A stretch of 8,548 bases of DNA from Betaproteobacteria bacterium UBA5582 (GTDB lineage Bacteria > Pseudomonadota > Gammaproteobacteria > Burkholderiales > Rhodocyclaceae): the NCBI GenBank assembly GCA_002425245.1, contig DILW01000007.1, positions 1 to 8,548 on the forward strand. Direction: 5' to 3'. The notes under the pieces are model-generated. The model was not told where the DNA came from, searched no databases, and saw nothing but the letters and a program-made list of their open reading frames with translations. The translations under genes were made by a program, and so were the position numbers. This document shows, piece after piece, positions 1-5,485 of the stretch. Every line of letters starts with the position of its first letter. The stretch's first letter is position 1.

Positions 1-1682
1 GTCGGCGCCAGGTCGATCTGGCTGGCGACGGTCTTCACCCGCTTCGGCTTGAGGTCGGCGCCGAGGATCAGGCCGGGGATGTGGAAACGCTCGACCGGCA
101 CCATGCTGTCGCCGCGCACGCGGATGTCGTGGTCGGCGACGACGACGAACAGGGTGTCCTGCCAGTAGGGGCTGGCCTTGGCCTTGGCGATGAACTCGCC
201 GAGCGCGTGGTCGGTGTATTTGACGGCGTTGTTGTCTGTCGCCTTTGGCTTCTCGTAAAGCTCGATGCGGCCGTCGGGGAAGTCGAAGGGCGAATGGTTG
301 GTCGAGGTGAACACCAGCGTGAAGCTGGGCTGGCCTTCGGCGTGCTTGGCGTTCAGGCGTTCGTGCGTCTTGTCGAACAGGTCTTCGTCGGAAACGCCCC
401 AGCCAGCGACGAATTTCGGATTCTTGAAGTCCTTCTGCTCGGTGATGTGGGTGAAGCCGTTGCCGGTGAAGAAGCCGCGCATGTTGTCGAAATGCGCTTC
501 GCCGCCGTAAATGAACTCCGACTCGTAGCCGTGCTGGCCGAGGATGGATGCGAGCGTTGCGAAATTGCGCTGGGCCAGCGACAGCTTGACGACGGCCTGC
601 GCCGGCGTCGGCAGGAAGCCGGTGGTGACCGCCTCGATGCCGCGGATCGAGCGGGTGCCGGTGGCGTAGAGTTGCTCGAACCACCAGCCTTCGTGCTTGA
701 GCTTTTCCAGGTTGGGCGTCACCGGGACGCCGCCGAGCGACTGGACGAAGGTCGCGCCCAGGCTTTCCTCGAGGACGATCACCAGATTCAGCGGCTTGTC
801 ACGGCGCACCGTCGCTTTCTGGTCGACCAGGGTCGGGATTTCCGGGTCATTGACCAGCGGGTGCGGGTTGCCGAAGCTGGCGCGGGCCTGGCGGAACTCG
901 GCGAGCATGTCGGCGGTTTCCATCTTGCCGTAGATTTCGCTCGAATTGGCTTCGTGCTGCATGCCGTAGATCGCGTAGGCCACCGACCAGGCGGAATTCA
1001 GGATCAGCGTATTGACCATCGGGTCGGCGGTGAGCGCGAAGGTGGCCGGGTTGGCCGGCCGGTGCTGCAGGCTGGAGCGAATTGCCAGCGCGCAGACGAG
1101 GAACAGGATCGGCCAGGTGAGCCAGAGTTTCCAGGCGGACCAGGGTGCCTCGGCCCGTTGCCAGGCGCGCATCATGCGCCAGGCGCCCCAGCCACAGAGG
1201 CCGGTGACCAGCAGGCCGCCGACCAGGTGCAGGCGGAAACCGCTCCACAGCATGGCGACGACTTCGTTCGGGTATTTCAGGTATTCGACGAAGAGGCGGT
1301 TCGGCCGGCTGTCGTATTCGTTGATGAAGGCCGGCGAGGCGATCTCGAGCAGCGCCAGGGCGGCGATCGCCAGCGTCATCCAGGCGACGTTCAGCTTGCG
1401 CCAGGCCGGCCACAGGCGCTTGCCGGCGAGCAGCGGGGCAAGCAGCAGCAGGGGCAGGGCGAGCAGGGAAAGCTGGATCACGTCGACACGCACCCCCTGC
1501 AGCAACATGGTCGGCCAGATACCGGTGGCGGCAACCCGCTCCGACTGCCACAGCATCAGCGCCGCGCGCGACAGCGTCAGCAGCGGCAGGCCGACCAGGA
1601 AGAGCATGGCGATGCCGGCGTAGGGGCCGAACAGGTCGAGGCGTTGCCAGAGTCGTTGTACGGGGGAAGTGCGGATTTGCAT
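1..1682 (-). CDS. LTA synthase family membrane sulfatase / phosphoglycerol transferase (C-terminus cut by window edge)
   Basis: The first 560 residues are visible and the 3' end lies beyond position 1. The N-terminal part has about five membrane segments (near residues 17-42, 65-87, 98-118, 142-168 and 184-202), followed by a periplasmic alkaline-phosphatase-fold domain, as in LtaS and OpgB-type enzymes. Visible active-site candidates are E306 in a LEES motif, the likely nucleophile T343 in ATGTRS, H463 in TNHSPF, and D517-H518 in VVADHD. Family members move phosphoglycerol or phosphoethanolamine-type groups onto envelope glycans or lipids. Gram-negatives lack lipoteichoic acid, so periplasmic glucans or lipid A are more plausible acceptors, but the substrate cannot be read from sequence. 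The start is ATG at 1682 with no clear Shine-Dalgarno. The gene follows the PhoQ-like kinase gene after 70 bp on the same strand, behind a PhoP-box-like repeat. Family is confident, substrate is not. Confidence 0.92.
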   Translation of the reverse strand, partial: MQIRTSPVQRLWQRLDLFGPYAGIAMLFLVGLPLLTLSRAALMLWQSERVAATGIWPTMLLQGVRVDVIQLSLLALPLLLLAPLLAGKRLWPAWRKLNVAWMTLAIAALALLEIASPAFINEYDSRPNRLFVEYLKYPNEVVAMLWSGFRLHLVGGLLVTGLCGWGAWRMMRAWQRAEAPWSAWKLWLTWPILFLVCALAIRSSLQHRPANPATFALTADPMVNTLILNSAWSVAYAIYGMQHEANSSEIYGKMETADMLAEFRQARASFGNPHPLVNDPEIPTLVDQKATVRRDKPLNLVIVLEESLGATFVQSLGGVPVTPNLEKLKHEGWWFEQLYATGTRSIRGIEAVTTGFLPTPAQAVVKLSLAQRNFATLASILGQHGYESEFIYGGEAHFDNMRGFFTGNGFTHITEQKDFKNPKFVAGWGVSDEDLFDKTHERLNAKHAEGQPSFTLVFTSTNHSPFDFPDGRIELYEKPKATDNNAVKYTDHALGEFIAKAKASPYWQDTLFVVVADHDIRVRGDSMVPVERFHIPGLILGADLKPKRVKTVASQIDLAP

Positions 1683-1693
1683 TCGATTTGCTG

Positions 1694-1711
1694 AAAAATG
1701 GCCGGTGGCCA
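1694..1711 (-). terminator. Short GC stem-loop followed by T5 (weak intrinsic terminator or attenuator)
   Basis: On the minus strand TGGCC-ACC-GGCCA forms a 5-bp stem with a 3-base loop, followed directly by TTTTT. It lies after the sensor kinase stop codon and only about 11 bases before the sulfatase ATG. The stem is short for an efficient terminator. It could end the PepSY-regulator-kinase transcript or act as a leader attenuator for the sulfatase gene. Confidence 0.4.
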
Positions 1712-1726
1712 GTGTGCCGGTAGGCG

Positions 1727-1744
1727 CTTAAACAGAACTTAAAC
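1727..1744 (-). promoter_or_regulatory. PhoP-box-like direct repeat upstream of the sulfatase gene
   Basis: The minus strand reads GTTTAAG-TTCT-GTTTAAG, two perfect 7-mers with an 11-base period. Expressed as hexamers this is CGTTTA-N5-TGTTTA, against the established enteric PhoP box (G/T)GTTTA-N5-(G/T)GTTTA, a mismatch only at the first base of one half. OmpR/PhoP-family dimers bind such head-to-tail repeats. The site lies 8 bases past the kinase stop codon and 44 bases before the sulfatase start, in the orientation expected for activating that gene. No strong -10 follows; CACACT about 12 bases downstream is a weak candidate. Confidence 0.5.
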
Positions 1745-1752
1745 GGGGTGGC

Positions 1753-3063
1753 TCATGCTGGCAGACGCAGGCGAGCGCGTAGCCCGCCGAGCGATGAGGC
1801 ACTCAGAACGATTTCGCCGCCATAGGTTCCGGCAATATCCCGGGTAATGACCAGACCGAGGCCGCTGCCTTCGACCGTTTCGTCGAAGCGCTGACCCCGC
1901 CGCATGCTCGCCTGCAACTGTGCCGGCGACATGCCCGGGCCGTCGTCATCGATGTCGATGACCAGGTTTGAATCCTCGATCCCAGCGCCAATCCGGATCT
2001 GGCTGGTGGCCCATTTGCCGGCGTTGTCGAGCAGGTTGCCGAGCATTTCCTCGAAATCGGTGGCTTCGCCCCGCCAGTGGAGGTCCGCCGGGATGTTCTG
2101 CTGCCAGTCGAGTGCTCGGCTGCCGTGCAGGCGCTGCATCAGCGTAAGCAGGGCGGCAACCCGTTCGCCGACGACAATCGCGCGGATGATTCCGGCACCG
2201 CTGCCGGCGCGGGCCAGGTGGCGGTCGATCAGCTGGGTCATGTTGCTGACTTGCTGCTGGAGCAGGGGATGCTCCTGGATGCTGCGTTCGGCGTGCAGCA
2301 CCGACAGCGGCTTCTTCAGGGCATGGCTGAGATCGGCTGCATGGCCGCGGGCTCGCTCGACGATGCGGGCATTGCGGGCCAGGACCTCGTCCAGTTCCCC
2401 GGCCAGCGGGTCCAGTTCCGGGCCGTAGCCTTTGCCGACCGATTCTTCCCGGCCTTCCCTGACCCGGCCCAGACGTTCGCGCAGGCGGCGCAGCGGGCGC
2501 AGGCCGAGGCGAACCTGGATGGCGCTGGTCAGCAACAGGCCGGCGAGCAATCCCAGTTGGGTGGTGAATAGGATGCGGTCGAGCCGGTCGAGGGCGGTAC
2601 CGATCTCTTCGGCCGGTCCATACAGATGCAGGGTCGCCGGCTGTCCGTCCACCTCGATGGCTTGCGCAATGCCGATCAGCGACTGGTCTTGCGGACCGGC
2701 GACGCGTTGCAGCGGCGAATCGCCGATGCTGACCGCCTCGGCGGTGAGCAGTCTGCTGTCCCAGAGCGAACGGGAGGTTAGCAACGTCTGCGCCTGTTCG
2801 AGCTGCCAGTACCAGCCCGAAAAAATCCGTCCGAACTCGTCGTTGCCCCGTCCCAGCCAGCGAATCTGCCCGTCTTCCGGCGCCCGGAACAAGCCGGCAT
2901 GGATGCGTTCCAGCTTTTCTTCCAGGCGCTGCTGGTGGCTGTTCAACAGGCTGTCGCGCACGCTCTGGCGCAGGATGCTGCCGCCCAGTGTGCTGATCAG
3001 GAGGGCGGCGACGGCGCCCAGGATGAACAGGCGCCCGGCCAGGCCCAGCCGCTTACTGGGCAT
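1753..3063 (-). CDS. PhoQ-like sensor histidine kinase
   Basis: A 436-residue inner-membrane kinase. TM1 is near residues 11-33, a periplasmic sensor domain spans about 34-162 and contains an SGWYWQ motif, TM2 is near 163-185, and a HAMP-like linker follows. The H-box is DLSHALKKPL with H247 as phosphoacceptor, the N-box is LLDNAGK with N347, and the G boxes are DDDGPG (372-377) and GSGLGL (399-404). The H-box resembles PhoQ (which lacks Glu after His) more than the usual HE-type, but K251 replaces the Thr found in most relatives. The ATG at 3063 is chosen over an in-frame GTG at 3096 because TM1 then begins normally and the overlap with the regulator gene is 11 bp, typical of translational coupling. 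It should phosphorylate the regulator encoded immediately upstream. Ligand unknown. Confidence 0.93.
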   Translation of the reverse strand: MPSKRLGLAGRLFILGAVAALLISTLGGSILRQSVRDSLLNSHQQRLEEKLERIHAGLFRAPEDGQIRWLGRGNDEFGRIFSGWYWQLEQAQTLLTSRSLWDSRLLTAEAVSIGDSPLQRVAGPQDQSLIGIAQAIEVDGQPATLHLYGPAEEIGTALDRLDRILFTTQLGLLAGLLLTSAIQVRLGLRPLRRLRERLGRVREGREESVGKGYGPELDPLAGELDEVLARNARIVERARGHAADLSHALKKPLSVLHAERSIQEHPLLQQQVSNMTQLIDRHLARAGSGAGIIRAIVVGERVAALLTLMQRLHGSRALDWQQNIPADLHWRGEATDFEEMLGNLLDNAGKWATSQIRIGAGIEDSNLVIDIDDDGPGMSPAQLQASMRRGQRFDETVEGSGLGLVITRDIAGTYGGEIVLSASSLGGLRARLRLPA

Positions 3064-3724
3064 CGTCAGGTGCGCGCAGGCAGAAACCGCGGCCACGCTC
3101 GGTGTGGATCAGCGTCAGACCGAGTTTGCGCCGGATGCGACCGACCAGCACATCGAGGGTGTTCGAATCCGGGTCCAGGTCGCGGGCGTATACGTGCTCG
3201 CTGATTTCAGCGCGGCTGACGACCCGGTCCTTGTTCTGGATCAGATAGGCCAGGATGCGCTGCTCCTGAGCGGTCAGCGTCAGGCTGCTGCCGTGCAGGG
3301 TGAAGCGGTCGGTATTGCCGTCGTATTGCAGCGGGCCGGCTTCGATCACCGGCATGCTCCGTCCCTGGGTGCGCCGGTGCAGGGCGCGCAGGCGCAGGGC
3401 GACTTCCTCATGGAGGAAAGGCTTGGTCAGGTAATCGTCGGCACCGGCGTCGAAGCCGGCCAGTTTGTCGCTCCAGCGACCCCGTGCGGTCAGGATCAGC
3501 ACCGGCAGGTGGCGTCCGTGTTCCCGCCAGTGGCGCAGGACCGAAATGCCGTCCTGGCCGGGCAGGCCGAGATCGAGCACCGCCGCGTCGTAGTCTTCGG
3601 TGCAGCCGAGAAAGCAGGCTTCGCCGCCGTCCGCCACGGTTTCGGCGACCATGCCGGCCAGACGCAGGCTGTCGGCGATGCTGCGGGCGAGGTCGACATC
3701 GTCTTCGACAATCAGAACCCTCAA
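3053..3724 (-). CDS. OmpR/PhoP-family response regulator
   Basis: A 223-residue two-domain regulator. The receiver domain (about 1-115) shows the acidic pair D8-D9, phosphoacceptor D51 in LDLGLPG, T79 in LILTA and K101 in LTKPF. The C-terminal winged helix (about 128-220) has the expected LTAQEQRILAYL start and the SNTLDVLVGRIRRKLG recognition region, ending in TERGRGF. The start codon is TTG, fixed by the canonical MRVLIVEDD N-terminus. It overlaps the TGA of the PepSY gene in a TTGA quartet, so translation is probably coupled, helped by a good ribosome site just upstream. Its partner is the PhoQ-like kinase gene that overlaps its 3' end. It is the natural candidate to bind the GTTTA repeats at 1727-1744, though this is inferred. 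Confidence 0.95.
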   Translation of the reverse strand: MRVLIVEDDVDLARSIADSLRLAGMVAETVADGGEACFLGCTEDYDAAVLDLGLPGQDGISVLRHWREHGRHLPVLILTARGRWSDKLAGFDAGADDYLTKPFLHEEVALRLRALHRRTQGRSMPVIEAGPLQYDGNTDRFTLHGSSLTLTAQEQRILAYLIQNKDRVVSRAEISEHVYARDLDPDSNTLDVLVGRIRRKLGLTLIHTERGRGFCLRAPDDAQ

Positions 3725-4431
3725 CGTTCCACCTCTTCACCGTTGAGGACGGCGCCGCTGATCGCGTCGATGTCCAGTTCATAGACCCGGCCGTCGGGCA
3801 GACTGACCTCGATTTCGTAGAAGTAGCGGCCATCCTGGTCGTATTCCAGCTCGATTTCGCGGATCACGCCGCGGTAGCGGGCCGGTAGCCGTTCAATCAG
3901 TTCGGGTAGCGGGCGCAAGCGCTTGAGCATTTCCTGGCGATGGCCGCTGTCGCTGATCAGGGCGCCACTGTGGGCATCGATCACCAGTTCGCGCAAGCGG
4001 CCGTCGTGTTGAACCACCTGCACTTCGTACACCAGGCGTTTTTCGCCGAGGCCTTTAAGTTCCAGTTCGAGAATGTTGCCGGGGTAGCGCGCGAGCAGCT
4101 TGCGCAGCGCCTGGGGCAAGGCCAGTCGTGGGTGGTCGGGGGCGCTCCCGCTGTCGACCTCGTTGCCGCTGACGGCATCGACGTAGAGCTTGGTCCGTTG
4201 TCCGTCCGGCTTGATCAGGGTGATTTCGTAGACCCGGCGTCCGCTGCGGTCGCGTTCCAGGTCGACGTCGAGGACCTTGCCCGGATGCCGGGCCTGGACC
4301 CGGGTCAGGATTTCGGACAGCGGTTGGAGTTCGCCGGCTTCGACGGCGCGACGCACCACGTACTGTTCCTCGGCGAACAGTGTCGGCGGTAGCAGGGTGC
4401 TCAGGGCAAGGGCAAGGGCGGTCAGACGCAT
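3721..4431 (-). CDS. Exported protein with three tandem PepSY domains
   Basis: A 236-residue protein with a signal peptide (charged MR start, hydrophobic stretch 3-19, likely cleavage after LFA at residue 20). Three PepSY-type repeats follow at about 37-92, 103-160 and 175-232. Each carries an amphipathic helix, an E/D-rich strand, a YEI/YEV strand, a DGR turn and a closing DA-x-SG motif (85-89, 152-156, 222-226). PepSY domains are known in peptidase propeptides as inhibitory or chaperone-like modules and are common as stand-alone periplasmic proteins beside two-component systems. It is the first gene of the PepSY-regulator-kinase operon, so a role in modulating the kinase ectodomain or titrating a ligand is plausible but not shown. 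The ATG at 4431 is preferred over an upstream in-frame codon because it gives a compact signal peptide. No clear Shine-Dalgarno. Confidence 0.9.
   Translation of the reverse strand: MRLTALALALSTLLPPTLFAEEQYVVRRAVEAGELQPLSEILTRVQARHPGKVLDVDLERDRSGRRVYEITLIKPDGQRTKLYVDAVSGNEVDSGSAPDHPRLALPQALRKLLARYPGNILELELKGLGEKRLVYEVQVVQHDGRLRELVIDAHSGALISDSGHRQEMLKRLRPLPELIERLPARYRGVIREIELEYDQDGRYFYEIEVSLPDGRVYELDIDAISGAVLNGEEVER
3729..3736 (-). promoter_or_regulatory. Ribosome binding site supporting the TTG start of the PhoP-like regulator
   Basis: The minus strand reads AAGAGGTGG, giving GAGG 7 bases before the TTG at 3724. It lies inside the 3' end of the PepSY gene and decides for the TTG start, since no ATG is available at the canonical N-terminus. 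Confidence 0.65.
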
Positions 4432-4456
4432 CGGTGCGGATGCTGGCACGGCGAAA

Positions 4457-4494
4457 TTAAACGGTTGATGAATTGTAGCGTCAGGAAGCGTTTA
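4457..4494. promoter_or_regulatory. Divergent promoter region with candidate -10 and GTTTA half-sites
   Basis: The 112-bp region between the PepSY operon and the beta-propeller gene holds TACAAT on the minus strand (4472-4477), a good -10 match, but no recognisable -35 at 16-18 bases, as at activator-dependent promoters. It also holds CCGTTTAA on the minus strand (4457-4464), sharing CGTTTAA with one half of the repeat at 1727-1744, and CGTTTA on the plus strand (4489-4494). The half-sites are not paired in a clean 11-base repeat, so autoregulation is only a possibility. Confidence 0.3.
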
Positions 4495-4496
4495 CC

Positions 4497-4537
4497 CCGC
4501 CTGGGCGAGGATGGCAAGCATTCCCATCCCGGCGGAG
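4497..4537 (+). promoter_or_regulatory. Ribosome binding site of the beta-propeller gene within a possible leader hairpin
   Basis: GGAG at 4534-4537 lies 6 bases before the ATG at 4544 and decides for that start. CCGCC (4497-4501) can pair with GGCGG (4531-4535), enclosing a second stem GGATGG/CCATCC (4509-4514 with 4524-4529). The outer stem would partly cover the ribosome site. The pairing is read directly; any regulatory effect is inference. Confidence 0.4.
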
Positions 4538-4543
4538 TTTGTG

Positions 4544-5485
4544 ATGTCATTCCATTACCCCGATCGACCTTCCCTGTTTTCCCGACAAGGCCGCGTACTG
4601 CTGCTGGCCGGGGCGAGCCTGGCAGCGATTCTGCTCGCCGGGCGGGCCTTGCTGCCCGGCTGGCACCTGTTCTGGCAGCAGCAGCTGGCAACGGTGGAGC
4701 AGCGCGATGCGGCGGTGTGGTTACCCGATTTCGTCGCCGACATCGACGCCCTGCCCATTGCCGCCGACCTCGACAATCTATCCGGGCTGACTTTCGATCC
4801 CGAACGGGGCAGCCTGTTTGCCATTACCAATGGTCGGCCGGAAGTGATCGAGCTGAGTCTGGATGGGCAAATCCTGCGCCGCATCCCGGTCAGCGGGCTG
4901 GAAGATCCCGAAGCGATCGAGTATGTCGCTCCGTCCCGCTATGTCGTTGCCGACGAGCGTCGGCAGTCGCTCCATCTGCTGGAGATCGATGCGCACACCC
5001 AGCGGCTCGATGTTTCACGTCCCGCCGAATTGACCATTGGCATTGGCCGCAACGGCAACAAGGGCTTCGAGGGTCTGGCCTTCGATCCCCTGCAGCACCG
5101 CCTGTTCGTGGCCAAGGAGCGCGATCCGCGGATGATCTACGAAATCGCCGGTTTTCGGTCGGCGGACGGGGTTACGGTAGTCGACAATCCGGCGCGCGAC
5201 CAAGGCCTGCCGGTACGTGACCTGTCATCGCTGCACTTCGACCCGACCAGCGGTCATCTGCTGGCGCTATCCGACGAATCGCGGCAGATCGTCGAACTCG
5301 ACCGGCAGGGCCGGGCGGTCAGCCGTCTGCCACTGCGGGCCGGGCAGCACGGCCTGAAGGAGAGCGTCCCGCAGGCCGAAGGCGTGGCCATGGACGATCA
5401 GGGGCGGCTTTACGTGGTCAGCGAACCTAACCTGTTTTATCGCTTTGTTCGTCCGGGTGCTGCGTCTGCAAGCCTCGGAGGGTAA
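4544..5485 (+). CDS. SdiA-regulated-domain (YjiK-like) membrane-anchored beta-propeller protein
   Basis: A 313-residue protein with one N-terminal hydrophobic anchor (about residues 18-34) and a large extracytoplasmic domain. That domain repeats propeller-blade signatures: NLSGLTFDP (78-86), DPEAIEY (121-127), KGFEGLAFDP (173-182), LSSLHFDP (228-235) and QAEGVAMDDQGRLYVVSEP (277-295). This spacing of conserved Glu residues followed by FDP-type turns fits the SdiA-regulated family (PF06977). Members are exported or anchored, and their biochemical role is not established. The ATG at 4544 is chosen over an in-frame ATG at 4511 because GGAG precedes it at proper spacing. The gene is divergent from the PepSY operon and its 3' end overlaps the convergent QseC-like gene by 59 bp. 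The name reflects homology only; no SdiA link is visible here. Confidence 0.85.
   Translation: MSFHYPDRPSLFSRQGRVLLLAGASLAAILLAGRALLPGWHLFWQQQLATVEQRDAAVWLPDFVADIDALPIAADLDNLSGLTFDPERGSLFAITNGRPEVIELSLDGQILRRIPVSGLEDPEAIEYVAPSRYVVADERRQSLHLLEIDAHTQRLDVSRPAELTIGIGRNGNKGFEGLAFDPLQHRLFVAKERDPRMIYEIAGFRSADGVTVVDNPARDQGLPVRDLSSLHFDPTSGHLLALSDESRQIVELDRQGRAVSRLPLRAGQHGLKESVPQAEGVAMDDQGRLYVVSEPNLFYRFVRPGAASASLGG

Noticed and set aside
81..1694. A 537-codon open frame on the plus strand opposite the sulfatase gene
   Set aside because: Its product is low-complexity (rich in G, A, R, Q and V) with no recognisable domain, while the opposite strand encodes a protein with membrane segments and full active-site motifs. 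It is a typical antisense shadow in high-GC DNA.
1701..1720. Repeated GCCGG pentamers next to the hairpin
   Set aside because: Too short and GC-rich to distinguish from background; only the stem adjoining T5 is kept.
3064..3096. Upstream GTG start extending the PhoQ-like kinase by 11 residues
   Set aside because: It would deepen the overlap with the regulator gene to 44 bp and add a non-membrane leader; the ATG at 3063 gives a normal N-terminus.
2432..3784. A 450-codon open frame on the plus strand across the kinase and regulator genes
   Set aside because: It spans two clearly coding minus-strand genes and has Ser/Arg/Pro-rich shadow composition without domains.
4511..4543. Earlier ATG for the beta-propeller protein
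   Set aside because: The ATG at 4544 has GGAG 6 bases upstream; the earlier codon has no ribosome site and adds residues without family character.
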